From the NCBI GenBank assembly GCA_024760905.1, contig CM045733.1, positions 41,155,001-41,219,000 on the forward strand: a DNA stretch of 64,000 bases, written 5' to 3'. The notes beneath the pieces are model-generated. The model had not been told where the DNA came from, ran no database searches, and was given only the letters and a program-made list of their open reading frames with translations. Both the position numbers and the translations under genes were made by a program. Positions 53,193-63,905 of the stretch are shown one piece after another; position 1 is the first letter of the stretch; the number at the start of each line of letters is the position of its first letter. Origin of the DNA: Plotosus lineatus. Lineage: Eukaryota > Chordata > Actinopteri > Siluriformes > Plotosidae.

Positions 53193-54970
53193 GTGGAAGG
53201 AGTTCGTGAGGGCCTGGAGAGTGATTATTGGTTGGCCTCAAAAAGGTTCTGGACCTCCATCCGACGCCTCAGGAGGAGGAAGCAGTTCTTCACAAGCACT
53301 GTTTACAGTGGAGGTGGGGAGCTGCTTACTTTGACTGGGGATGTTGTTGAGAGGTGGAGGGAATACTTTGAGGACCTCCTCAATCCCACCAACACGCCCT
53401 CCATGGAAGAGGAAGACCCTGGAGGTTCGGGTGAGCGTCCGCCCATCACTGGAGTGGAGGTCACTGAGGTTGTCAAAAAGCTCCTCGGTGGTCCAGCTCC
53501 GGGGTTGGACGAGATCCGCCCGGAATATCTCAGGGCTCTGGATGTTGTCGGACTGTCTTGGTTGACACGTCTCTGCAACATCGCGTGGTCATCAGGGGCT
53601 GTACGTCTGGATTGGCAAACTGGGGAGGTGGTCCCAATTTTTAAGAAGGGGGACCACAGGGTGTGTTCCAATTATCGGGGAATTACACTCCTCAGCCTAC
53701 CTGGGAAAGTCTATGCAGGGGTACTAGAGAGGAGGATCCGACCGATAGTCGAACCTCGGATTCAGGAGAAACAATGTGGTTTCGTCCTGGCCGTAGCACT
53801 CTTGACCAACTCTATACGCTCCACAGGATTCTGGATGGGGCATGGGAGTTTGCCTAATCTGTCCACATGTGCTTTGTGGATTTGGAGAAGGCTTTCGACC
53901 GTGTCCCTCGAACGATCTTGTGGGGCATGCTCCGAGAGTACGGCGTTCCGGACCCGTTGCTACGAGCCATTCGGTCGCTGTATCACCGGAGCCAGAGTTT
54001 GGTCCATATTGGTAACAGCAGGTCGGATTCGTTTCCAGTGGGAGTTGGAGTCCGCCAAGGCTGTCCTTTGTCACAGATTCTGTTCATAATTTTTATGGAC
54101 AGAATTTCTAGGCGCAGTCGAGGCGATGAGGGGTTCTGGTTTCGTGGCCATCGGATATCGTCTCTGCTTTTTGCGGATGATGTTGTCCTTTTGGCTTCAT
54201 CAAGTCGGGACCTCCAGCTCTCATTGGAGCGATTCGCAGCTGAGTGCAAAGCAGCCGGGATGAAGATCAGTACCTCCAAGTCCGAGGCCATGATTCTCAG
54301 TCGGACAATGGTGGAATGCACCCTCCGGGTCGGGAATGAGGTCCTGCCCCAAGTGGAGGAGTTTAAGTATCTTGGGGTCTTGTTTACGAGTGAGGGAAGG
54401 ATGGAGCGAGAGATCGACAGACAGATCGCTGCAGCCTCTGCTGTTAAGCGGTGCCTGTACCGGTCCGTCGTGGTGAAGAAGGAGCTGAGCCGCAAGGCGA
54501 AGCTCTCAATTTACCAGTCGAGCTATTTTCCAACCCTCACCTATGGTCACGAACTTTGGGTAATGACTGAAAGAACAAGATCACGGATACAAGCGGCTGA
54601 AATGAGCTTCCTTCGCCGGGTGGCGGGGTTCTCCCTTAGAGATAAGGTGAGAAGCTCCGCCATCCGGGGAGAGCTCGGAGTAGATCCGCTGCTCCTCCGC
54701 ATTGAGAGGGGCCAGTTGAGGTGGCTCGGGCATCTGGTCAGAATGCCCCCCGGACGCCTCCCTGGTGTGATGTTTCGGGCATGTCCAACCGGGAAGAGAC
54801 CCCGGGGTCGACCTAGAACACGCTGGAGGGACTATGTCTCTCAGCTTGTCTGGGACCGCCTCGGTGTCCCCCCGGGAGAGTTGGAGGAAGTGGCTCGGGA
54901 GAGGGACGTCTGGACCTCTTTGCTTAGGTTGCTGCCCCCGCGACCCGACCCTGGACTAAACGGAAGATGA
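53193..54970 (+). pseudogene. LINE reverse transcriptase and C-terminal region, two lesions
   Basis: Blocks in order: [49 protein letters not shown] then (frame change near 53785) RPGRSTLDQLYTLHRILDG, a stop (TAA) at 53855, [14 protein letters not shown] (motif A), VGVRQGCPLSQILFIIFMD (motif B), LFADDVVLLA (motif C, both Asp intact), EEFKYLGVLFTSEGRMEREI, and the basic end GKRPRGRPRTRWRDYVSQLV. The 367-codon frame 53867-54970 is fully open. Cys/His residues of a C-terminal finger are not evident. Confidence 0.9.
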
Positions 54971-55130
54971 TGATGATGAACGCCAAGCATTCCGGTATCT
55001 TCAAAGCACAATTCTCACGTCGAATTTAATATCTATCCTACAGAGCATATGGGATTTTCTTTGACTGAATTGCAATGGAATCATGTTTTTTTCTTAATAT
55101 TCCAGCAGTTCCAGCAAGCCTGAGGTATCT

Positions 55131-55134
<4 letters not shown>

Positions 55135-55194
<60 letters not shown>
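55135..55194. repeat. (CA)n microsatellite inside element copy 2
   Basis: About 29 CA units; equivalent to 30588-30627. Confidence 0.96.
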
Positions 55195-55198
<4 letters not shown>

Positions 55199-55724
55199 AA
55201 GACTGAAAGCAGTGGGTGACTGCTCATTTGTGCCTTGTTTACGAGCATATTGTCCTCATAACTTTTATTTTATTTGCTGAAACGACATGGAAACTCATTT
55301 TAATACCAAAACAGTACCCAAAATGGAGAGACGACTTCACGGCCATTCTTCTGGTGTATGGATTACAATGTGTCTTATACCAAACTCGGTGAATAATTGC
55401 AACGAAAACGAATAGTTTTGCTACTGTTTTTATCTAGTTTTCTGAGGGTACTCGCCAGAAAAATGGGAAAAAAAGACATTTTTATTGAGTTTTAATTGAT
55501 TTCACATGAGTAAGTGATAATTGAATACTTGTTTTAATAGTTTATGCAATGCAAAAATCCGAATTTCTAAAAAAAATGGACCATTTTTACTTTCCTGGCC
55601 TTTATCTCAAAGGTGCTCTATGCGACAAGCGCCTACTTTCGGTGGAGCGTGTATTATTTGATGGTTTCTGTTGTTGTTGAGATAATTGTTGTTGACTTTT
55701 GTTTGTATTAAAGTCTTTTTAAAT

Positions 55725-55946
55725 TTGTAATATCAATATGTCAATATGTTTATAATTTACAGCATGTTTATAATTTGTAATGAATGTAAAATTTTACATA
55801 TGTTTATAATTTACAAGATGCTTATAAAGTACTTTTTGTTTAGAATTTGTAATATGTTCATAATGTACAATAAATTTAAAATGTAACATATGTTTGTAAT
55901 TTACAATATATTTATAATGTACTATATGTTTATAATTTACAAGAAG
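55725..55946. repeat. Minisatellite, unit about TATGTTTATAATTTACAA
   Basis: About ten degenerate units of roughly 18-36 bases. The array resumes at 57758-57840 on the other side of the LINE, showing it existed before the insertion. Confidence 0.85.
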
Positions 55947-57757
55947 TTAATGACAATGACAATGACAATGACAATGACAATGCTTTATTGCCCGAGGAGG
56001 GAATTTGTCTTGCACGTACACAGGCTCCATAAACATACATACATAACATATTACAACATGAAGACATAATACATATATAACATTAAATATTAAATATTAA
56101 ATATCTTAAGGTGCAATGTAAGAAACTAGCACTAAAATTTCAAAAATAAAATTTAAAAATACTTTAAAGAATACTGTATGTTAAACGGACATGTAACGAC
56201 TTAAGACATAAAACTGAGTTTTTAAATTAGATAACGCAACAGATAAAAACAGTGGTACAAAATGTAACAATATACAAGAGACTAAAGGTGGAGGCTACTT
56301 ATTTAAAAGGAAAATGCTAGTTGGTATATAGGATGTACGGGCTCTCTTTGATTTAAGTTTGGGTAATTGATATCTGCGGCCGGAAGGAAGAAGGATATAT
56401 TCAGAATGAAGAACATGAGTTTCGTCGTTAATAATTTTGGATGCTAAATTTAGTACACGAGATTCATAAAAGTAATCAATAGGGTCTAAAGGAGTTCCAA
56501 TGATCTTGCTGCTTACGTTTACAATTTTGCCAAGTTTGTTTTTGTTTTTGAGAGAGCGGGTGCCGTACCAACATTGTACACTAAAAAGTAAAACAGATTG
56601 CACACATTATTTGTCAAATAACAACATAATGGTTTTATCAATATGAAAAGATCTAAGTTTGCGAAGGAAGAACAGTCTTTGTTGACACTTGTTGTACACG
56701 GCATCAGTGTTCTGTGTAAAAGTCAGCTTATTGTCAATGATAGTTCCCAGATATTTGTATTGGTCAACTTGTTCAACAGTCTCTGAGTTAATTACGACAG
56801 GTACATGATCAGATTTTTTTGTTCTAAAGTCTATGATGAGTTCCTTCGTTTTCTTTACATTCAGCTGTAGGAAATTGTCCTCACACCATGAGTTGAAGTT
56901 ATAAATGTCCTCTCGGTAGCTGGCTAAAGACTCGCAATCACTAAGGAGACTCACAAGGGCGGCGGCGTCTGCGAACTTGATGGTAGAGCAATTCGAGTGG
57001 GTACTGACACAATCGTTAGTGTAGAGGATGAACAACACAGGGGAGAGAACACATCCCTGTGGAGCCCCCGTGTTGATGGTAACTCTACTGGACATGCTGT
57101 CGTTAACCCTTACGTACTGGGTTCTGTCTCTCAGGAAGTTGAAGATCCATTTGATCACTGCATTGTTTACGGATAAGCGTTGAAGTTTCTCAATCATTAG
57201 GTGTGGCTGTATGGTGTTAAATGCGGATGAAAAGTCAATGAACAGAACCCGAGCAAATGACTTCGGAGTTTCAAGATGTTGGTATACCTGGTTTAGAAGT
57301 GTGATTGTGGCGTCTTCAACTCCCCGTTTTGCCCTGTAAGCGAATTGTAGAGGGTCCAGCTTGTCTTGGACGTCGCGTAGCAACGACTTCAGCACCAACC
57401 TCTCCAAGCACTTCATGACAACAGATGTAAGGGCCACAGGCCTGTAGTCGTTTAGAGTTGATGGTTTGGTTTTCTTAGGTACAGGAACTATTTCCGACAA
57501 TTTCCAAAGTTTTGGTATTAAATTAGAATCCAGTGACATTTGGAATAATTTACAAAACACTTCACTGAGCTGGTCGCGACACTCCTTTAGGACCTTGCCA
57601 TCCAAGCTATCTGGTCCAGACGCTTTACGTATGTTCAGTTTGGAGAACTCATTGATGACGTCATCGTGTTTAAGTAGTATCGGGCTCGAGTTGTTGGCGT
57701 CTAAAACCGAATACAAGCGATCACATTGTTGACTAAAATCAAAACAATCGAAACAAT
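55947..57757 (-). mobile_element. L2-type LINE inserted in a minisatellite
   Basis: The 3' end is at 55951 with five TGACAA units (tail, complement ATTGTC). The 5' end is truncated near 57757. Flanks GTACTATATGTTTATAA at 55918 and GTACTATATGTTTATAT at 57759 are a probable target duplication, though the minisatellite context weakens this. Confidence 0.85.
56295..57750 (-). pseudogene. L2-type reverse transcriptase with one internal stop and mutated active site
   Basis: Long open frame: KASGPDSLDGKVLKECRDQL, EIVPVPKKTKPSTLNDYRPV, FIDFSSAFNTIQPH (motif A), GAPQGCVLSPVLFILYTNDC (motif B), KFADAAALVS (motif C; second Asp is Ala), DQYKYLGTIIDNKLTF. A single in-frame TAA at 56609-56607 follows LLFDK, after which the same frame continues to the natural end (ESRVLNLASKIIN ... 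TSIFLLNK). Without that stop and the active-site change the RT frame would be whole. Confidence 0.88.
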
Positions 57758-58144
57758 AAAGTACTATATGTTTATATTTTACAATATGTTTATGATGCAC
57801 AATAGATTTAACATATGTTAATATGTTTAATATCAATAATATCAATACGTTCCTTTTATTTGCACCTTCAATAAATCATTCCAGACTAAAAACCATGCAC
57901 ACAAGTCCAAACCACAGTGATTATAACCAGTGCTGTAGTGGTAAAAAATAAGAGGGTATATTATGAGGCTGCTTCGGCAGCCTAACAAGAATCCGCATTA
58001 CCCAATCGTGGCATGGTTCTTATTAAACTAGGCTCTCTACACTGAATGATCATCTATAGAGTACAGAAACACAATTGTGACATGATTACAAACCGAGACA
58101 AATGACAAAGCAATATTTTTAAAAAATAAGTGTGTACACGTGAC

Positions 58145-58523
58145 GTCTGACTGTCTTCCTTTCGGCTTTTTCCCTTTTTGCTCGGGAGTCGCCACAGCGA
58201 ATCATCTGATTCGCACGTTTGATTTGGCAGAGGTTTTTTTTTTTTTTTTACGTTGGATGCCCTTCCTGACACAACCCTTTTTAGCAAGGGACAGAAACAC
58301 GCTGACGGCTTTGCATCCTACTCTTTACGAACGTCAGCAATGGTTCTTTTACATGCCTCTCACCATAGACAGTGAGAGACATGGCCCGCCTTTGATAACC
58401 CAGTTAGCTGCACTGGGCGGGGGGGGGGGGGGGCAGTGACAACCTTTTGGAGAGTGGGACTCGAACCCCCAACCTTTGGATCAGCAATCCAGCGCTCTAT
58501 ACCACTAGACCACCACTGCCCCC
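58145..58523 (-). mobile_element. tRNA-headed SINE with RTE tail (type A), youngest-looking copy
   Basis: Exact 17-base target duplication AAGTGTGTACACGTGAC at 58128-58144 and 58524-58540. Minus-strand head GGGGGCAGTGGTGGTCTAGT, B box GGTTCGAGTCC, body, RTE 5' and 3' blocks all present. A run of 15 G/C at about 58418-58433 is a local expansion. Confidence 0.95.
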
Positions 58524-58659
58524 AAGTGTGTACACGTGACATGCTTGCTAAAATAAGTGAGTATATGGAGTATTCTCGCATGTACGCCCGACTACAGCCC
58601 TGATTATAACTTCAGAACGTCATTACATGAACAGGAAAACAGAAAAAAATAGAGTGAAT

Positions 58660-59118
58660 GAACTGGAATAATTTAATATTTATAGTGTAAGTGACTTCCG
58701 TGAGTATTTCGCAAGTCTTCCGTGTTATCCGCAACCATTCCGCAAATGTTTCGCATGTATTCCGCAAACCTTCCGTGAGTATTCCGTGGGGATCCGTAGA
58801 TGAACCCAAACATTCCATGGACCATCCGGAAGAGGGTGGGGAAGGCTTTTGCAGAATGGTCAAGGAATGCTGGCGAAATAAAAGGAATGAGGAAATAACG
58901 GAACGTTTGCGGAAGGACTGTGGAACCTAAGGGAACAGTGTCCGAAGATTTTTCATGTTCATAAGCACGTTCGCAGAATATTTTGGCTTGCTGGAAGCAG
59001 AGGAACACATTTGGAATCATACAGAAGGCCACGGAAGATGACGGAACGACTGAGGAACGTTGGAGGATGACGACATTTTTGCTTCTGTGAGTCTTCTGCG
59101 CTCCAGTGAAATGGGGGT
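58660..59118. repeat. TTCCG/CGGAA-rich repeat element, copy 2
   Basis: The left half repeats TTCCG (CTTCCGTGAGTATTTCGCAA), the right half repeats GGAA/CGGAA (GGCCACGGAAGATGACGGAA), so the element is arranged head to head. Right end CTGCGCTCCAGTGAAATGGGG is the inverted form of the left end of copy 1 (50880). Confidence 0.7.
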
Positions 59119-59125
59119 ATTCGGG

Positions 59126-59620
59126 ATGACCTCAAGTATCTTGGTTCCTACTTAATAGATTCACATTTAACACTCAGAAGGCACTTGCTTGAAAAGCATG
59201 CAATGTCCTTTATAAAGTGTGGTGCTCAGACCTTAACAACAACCTGAAAATAGACCTCCTTCGAATGGCCGGTAAGCCCATCCTCCTCTATGGAGCTGAT
59301 AAATGGACCCTGACAGTCCAGTAACAATAGCAACTGGATGGCTCATGCATGAACCTTGAGCATCAGGTCCAACAAACACAGTGGCCATCACATGCCACTC
59401 TTTAAGAAATCTATTAGGGAATACCTCCAATCTCCTCATGGGTTATGCAAAGAAGACTGCTCTTTTCTGAGCACTGCATTCAGGTCTGAAGCAGTTCTCA
59501 ATCCTTACTGTGGAGCCAAGTCAGCTATCAGTAAGGTAGAGCAAGCTGTCATTTCCCACAACAATATCTAGAGACTCTGGAATACCTCGGCAGGATCTAC
59601 CATCCATAATGTGTATCCAA
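59126..59620 (+). pseudogene. LINE C-terminal fragment
   Basis: In shifting frames: DDLKYLGSYLIDSHLTLRR, VWCSDLNNNLKIDLLRMAGK, PILLYGADKWTLTVQ and PPISSWVMQRRLLFSEHC. This is the thumb and C-terminal part that follows the RT in a non-LTR retrotransposon of a family different from the others here. The RT itself is missing (5'-truncated). Confidence 0.65.
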
Positions 59621-59754
59621 GATGTGCGGCGGTCTGTGGTGTGTGACAACTCAGCAGAGGACAAAGGATGATGGTGTGTAGGATTCCCATGGAATGGACA
59701 GACTACGTCTTTCGCAATTTCCTGTCAGTGCATCACATGACTTACACACTCTGT

Positions 59755-60080
59755 GATGATGGATAGCATGTCTGTATCACAACAACAGAGTTCTGGGTTC
59801 AGGTTAAGCATTTCTGTGTGGAATTTATATGTTCTTTCTGTGCTTGTGTGGCTTTCCTCCAGGTGCTCTGGTTTCTTTCCATAGTTCAAATAAATGTACA
59901 TTAGGACAACTGGCTGTTCCAAATTGCCCTTAGGTGTGGCTGTGAGTGTAAATGGATGTCTGTTGACCTGTGATGGTCTGATGAGCTATTCAGGGTATTT
60001 TCTGCCTTCACCTAGCTTTGGCTGAGATAGGCACAGCCTGCCCACAAACATAATAGTAGAATTAAGCAGCTCGCCAAATG
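59755..60080 (+). mobile_element. Second SINE family (GTTAGCA-type head)
   Basis: TTTCTGTGTGGAATTTATAT, CCTCCAGGTGCTCTGGTTTC, GTGAGTGTAAATGGATGTCT and the tail GGCTGAGATAGGCACAGCCT identify it. Head is decayed. Confidence 0.75.
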
Positions 60081-60225
60081 AGAGAGAGAGTGAGTAAGTG
60101 ATTTGCTATATTTCTACTTTTGAAGCCTTCTTTAAAACATAGATTATGGAAACTTCATGGACTTCTTTGGTGTTGGGTGGATACTAAACCATTGGTTTCC
60201 TTCTCTTTTAGGTACATTCTAAATT

Positions 60226-60568
60226 ATGCAGTGGTGGCATGGTGATAAGGTGTTGTATTACTGATTTTAAGGTTGGGGGTTCAAGCCCCACTGTCAATGG
60301 TTATCACTGCTCTTCCCTCAGTGCAGCTAACCGGGTTATCAAAGGCTGGCTGTAACTCTCACTGTCTATGGTGAGAGGCATGTAAAAGAACCATTCCTGA
60401 CTTTCGTTAAGAGTAGGCTACATAGCTATCAGTGTTTGTCTGCCCTGTGATAACCTGGCGAACTATTCAGGGTATACTCTTCCCTCACCCAAAGTCTGCT
60501 GAGATGGGCACCAGCCTCCCTACTACTCTAATTAGGATTAAGCGGTTCAGAAAATGAATGAATGAATG
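60226..60568 (+). mobile_element. tRNA-headed SINE, type B, with (GAAT)n end
   Basis: Head GCAGTGGTGGCATGGTGATA and GGTTGGGGGTTCAAGCCCCA, type-A-like body, then at GTTTGTCTGCCCTGTGATAA it switches to the second SINE tail and ends ATGAATGAATGAATGG. Confidence 0.82.
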
Positions 60569-60893
60569 GTGATGTCCAATGCTGCTGTAATAGCTCTGAT
60601 TGATTTTCCAATTGTACCTAGCTACAGAATGGCCTGCTTTGCTCCCATAAACAGCCAATTGGTGCTTAGGTTGGGTTGTCTTATTTAACAATGAATGCAG
60701 TCTTTACAGGTAGAAGCCAGGGCTCAAACCAAAAATAACTATTCAGAGCTATTAACTGTTTAAATCAATCTTTAAACAGGATACACCAAGGTAACAGTAA
60801 ACTACTGGCAGAGGCTGGATTTAAACAAAATGTGTCAAATTCCATATGGTTTAACACAACTGGATATAAATGTCATCATTATAAATTTCTGAC

Positions 60894-61003
60894 CCACTTA
60901 ATCGTTGCGGAGAGGCTGGTGCTCATCTCAGCCGACTCTGGGTGAGGTCAGTGTACATACTGGACAGGTCGCCCGACCATTGCAGGGCAGAAATACGCTG
61001 ACA
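60894..61003 (-). mobile_element. SINE type B fragment
   Basis: Covers the tail and the junction into the body (CAGGGCAGAAATACGCTGAC) only. Confidence 0.65.
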
Positions 61004-61145
61004 GGACTTCAGTTGTCTTAGGGCAAGTCCTAAATATTATTTTTGCCGTAATATTTTTATTGCTTATTTTATTTATCTCGCATTACACAATGGTGGGTCA
61101 AAGAACAAAATGCTGACACTTTCACTTTTTCAACCAACAATATAC

Positions 61146-61256
<111 letters not shown>

Positions 61257-61620
61257 GTAAATGACATCATGGCAAATCTGTAGCCATCAAAAATGTTTTT
61301 GATCTGGTTTAGTGGGCAGAAATTTTCAAAGCAGTGCTAACCACATTGAACACCCTGACGAGCTTATTGTTGTTTTTGCAAAAAGCAAAAGCTCTTCTAA
61401 AGAACAGACAAAGCAAGTATAACTACAGCTATAACAATTTATGAGCCCCCAATGTGCCAAAAGCTTAAAGGAGAAAACTCCTCAAAAATATATCATGGTA
61501 AAATACTCAATCAATACTGTATGAATGCTCCATAACTGATTTCTGTAATTTAGTTCATGAGAAACCTTAAATGGAATGTGTCATGGTTGTTTAAAGAATG
61601 TTCCCTAAATAACAGAACTA

Positions 61621-61850
61621 ACACACATACAACCATTCACACACAAATTCACACCTATGGGAAATTTGGAAGAACCAATTAGCCTGATGCCCATGCTTGA
61701 GGACTGTGAGAGGAAACTGGAAAACCAGGAGGAAGCCCACACGAGTGCAGGGAGAATATGCAAGCTTCACATGGAAACACCCCATCCCAGGACTCGAACC
61801 TATGACCTTCTTACTGCAAGGTTGACATGCTAAACATTATATTACCATGT
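61621..61850 (-). mobile_element. Second SINE family, fragment
   Basis: Minus-strand copy with CCATTCACACACAAATTCAC, GAGGACTGTGAGAGGAAACT and CAGGACTCGAACCTATGACC (B box complement). A small further tail piece is at 61970-62030. Confidence 0.75.
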
Positions 61851-62035
61851 ACCAAATATACATTGACATTTTCGACATTCTTTGGATATTTACACAACTT
61901 TTTGGCAAATTAATTGGGGAAAAAACCATGACACAACTTCTTTAAAGGTTTGTATCAGTTGACATCATTCATCCATTTATTTGCCAAACCAGTTTATCCT
62001 ACTTGGATCATAGAGAGGCTGCAGAGATTAGGGGG

Positions 62036-63535
62036 AACTAGATGTGAGTCATGAAATCAATTGGGCAGTAAACTTTTAGGCTTCACATAGTTGGTATCTG
62101 TAGTATCAGATTACTGACTGGTGCTTTAAAGCAGGTATGCAGGTATGGACAGTCGCCTGGGACATGGCTATGTTAAAGATCTCTGTAAAGGTGGCAATTA
62201 ACTATTTGATATATGCTCTGTGTATACACAACCAGGGATGTCATTATTCTCTTTGCATGTGTGTAGACTCATTGGACAGTGAGAATGCCTGGTCCTAGAG
62301 TGGTATCTGCTTACTCACTGTGATGAGGTACAAAAAGTGGGCCTGAAGGTGTTATGCTCAACTGAGGCAATGATGTTGGCCTTTCTTTTATAGCCAGTGA
62401 TCACCTGTGTCCTACCCTTACCAAATGTGACATGCACTGTAGTTTATCCATAGTTAGCCAGAAATCATTTTCAGTCTTTAAGTACTTATAGAAACTGTGA
62501 CACCATCCTTCAGCTTATAGCCAGGTGCTTTTACTTCCCCCTTGGCACAATTTTTATAAACTGCCCCCCCCCCATGGCCCGAGGAGGATTAACAGTCAAT
62601 TAACGGTCAGTGACTTGATAAATTAATAATCATTATGAATATTTAGGGAAAAAATTATACTGTATGTTAAAAGTTTAATTTTCATTAACCATGCATTTCC
62701 TTCCTGGGAAACATTACAGACACACCGTAGATCAAAATGGATGAAAAAAAAAAAAATCATTAAAGCAATCTTGCCATTGCCTAAAATCTGCACCATGAAG
62801 CAGTTTAAGTGATTGTTTCCTTAACATTTATACTCTGGACAATTCAAAAACATTATGAAACTGCTATCAGTGATTTCATAATTCTGACAGGCCAGTTCGC
62901 CCAGTACTTCTTTGTCTTCAAGATCCATATTTACCATTTAGACAAAATCTTCAACTTCCAAAAACTTCCATTCACACTAGCTCAATTCTGTGTTTTTATT
63001 TACTGATTTAGTTTGTAGCTTTGATAATGAATTTTGCAGATTTTTAACATTGATTTATTTTGCTGACGATTCACTTAGTGGAGGAAGTGGTAAGTCACAG
63101 TGTGTCTAGCATTCTGCAAATGTCCTGTGGGTGGGGGAAAAAAAAGCTGTGGATCTCTAGAAACTTCTTTATATAATGACCCAATATAACCTGCATAGAG
63201 GAAATCTGACAGAATATGGGAGTGGAGCTTCACACACCTGCTACCAACATGCAGTCATGTTGTGTGTTTTTTTCCTTCAGCTTCTTTCTCTTCATGATGC
63301 TGTCCTCAGATGCTAGGCGTGAGTTTTCTACACACCTTTTACTACAGTTACATATATGAATATAATTATAATACTATAATGGGTATAAAACTGAGTTTTG
63401 CACATTTTAAATACAACTGTACTTTTTGAGTCTTTTTAAAATGTGCAGTTTAAAAGATGCAGAAAAAAAAATATGCAGTGTGCTAATTATAGATTTCATA
63501 GACAGTTAATTGCATACAACCCAAAGTCGATGAAA
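62036..63535. other. Gene-poor flank, no firm feature
   Basis: A+T-rich with short poly-C (62565) and poly-A runs. A CTTCAG acceptor-like site at about 63280 followed by a short open stretch was considered and not accepted as an exon. Confidence 0.5.
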
Positions 63536-63539
63536 AAAA

Positions 63540-63905
63540 AATGTTAATTAAAAACAGAATACAGTACAACAATTTGCAAATTTCAAAAACCAAAATTTTT
63601 TATTCAGGATATTAGAAATAATTTTTTTTCAAATGTTAAAACTATGGAATTTTACTATTTTATGAAAAATATTATTTTGAATTTGATAGTAGAAGCATAT
63701 CTCAAAAAAGTTGGGACTGAGCAACAAAAGGCTGGAAAAGTAAGTGGTACTAGAAAGAAACGAAAATAAATTACCTCCATAAATCAATGTCCAGATGTGG
63801 TATTGGTTTCTGGAGGTAATCCTGAGCCTATGCAGTGATTTCCATGATGGGATCACACCTCCTTTTAATGCAGTGCTGCATGAGGACCTGAAGATCACAG
63901 GCATC
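63540..63905 (-). mobile_element. Tc1-like remnant, same family as 48812-50347
   Basis: The minus strand reads TGGATGCCTGTGATCTTCAG ... GGAAATCACTGCATAGGCTC, parallel to 49341-49440 (TGGATGCCTGTGATCTTTGG ... GGGAAATCACAGAGTGAGCTC). AAAAAAGTTGGGACTGAGCA at 63703 resembles the terminal repeat. A large internal deletion joins them. Confidence 0.65.

Larger units (their letters stand above)
52347..54978 (+). mobile_element. RTE/RTEX-like LINE, internally deleted
   Basis: 12-base target duplication AACGCCAAGCAT at 52335-52346 and 54979-54990. Contains an endonuclease start, a deletion of about 530 bases relative to the copy at 25085-27325, and an RT with C-terminal region. Ends GGAAGATGATGATG, a short tail of the (ATGG)/(ATG) sort. 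Confidence 0.9.
51449..55655. mobile_element. Unclassified DNA transposon-like element, copy 2, split by a LINE
   Basis: Parts 51449-52346 and 54991-55655 correspond in order to 29541-31543, including TCAGATAGA...GGCCCAAAGCTGC near the left end and the CA microsatellite. The right end read inward is CGCTCCACCGAAAGTAGGCG. The minus-strand acidic frame reads DDDASCVDEDFDFDEEEASV, a cleaner version of copy 1. Confidence 0.7.

Noticed and set aside
63275..63325. Possible exon after an acceptor-like TTCCTTCAG and before a GTGAGT
   Set aside because: Only about 37 bases, no recognisable peptide and no neighbouring exon; consistent with chance.
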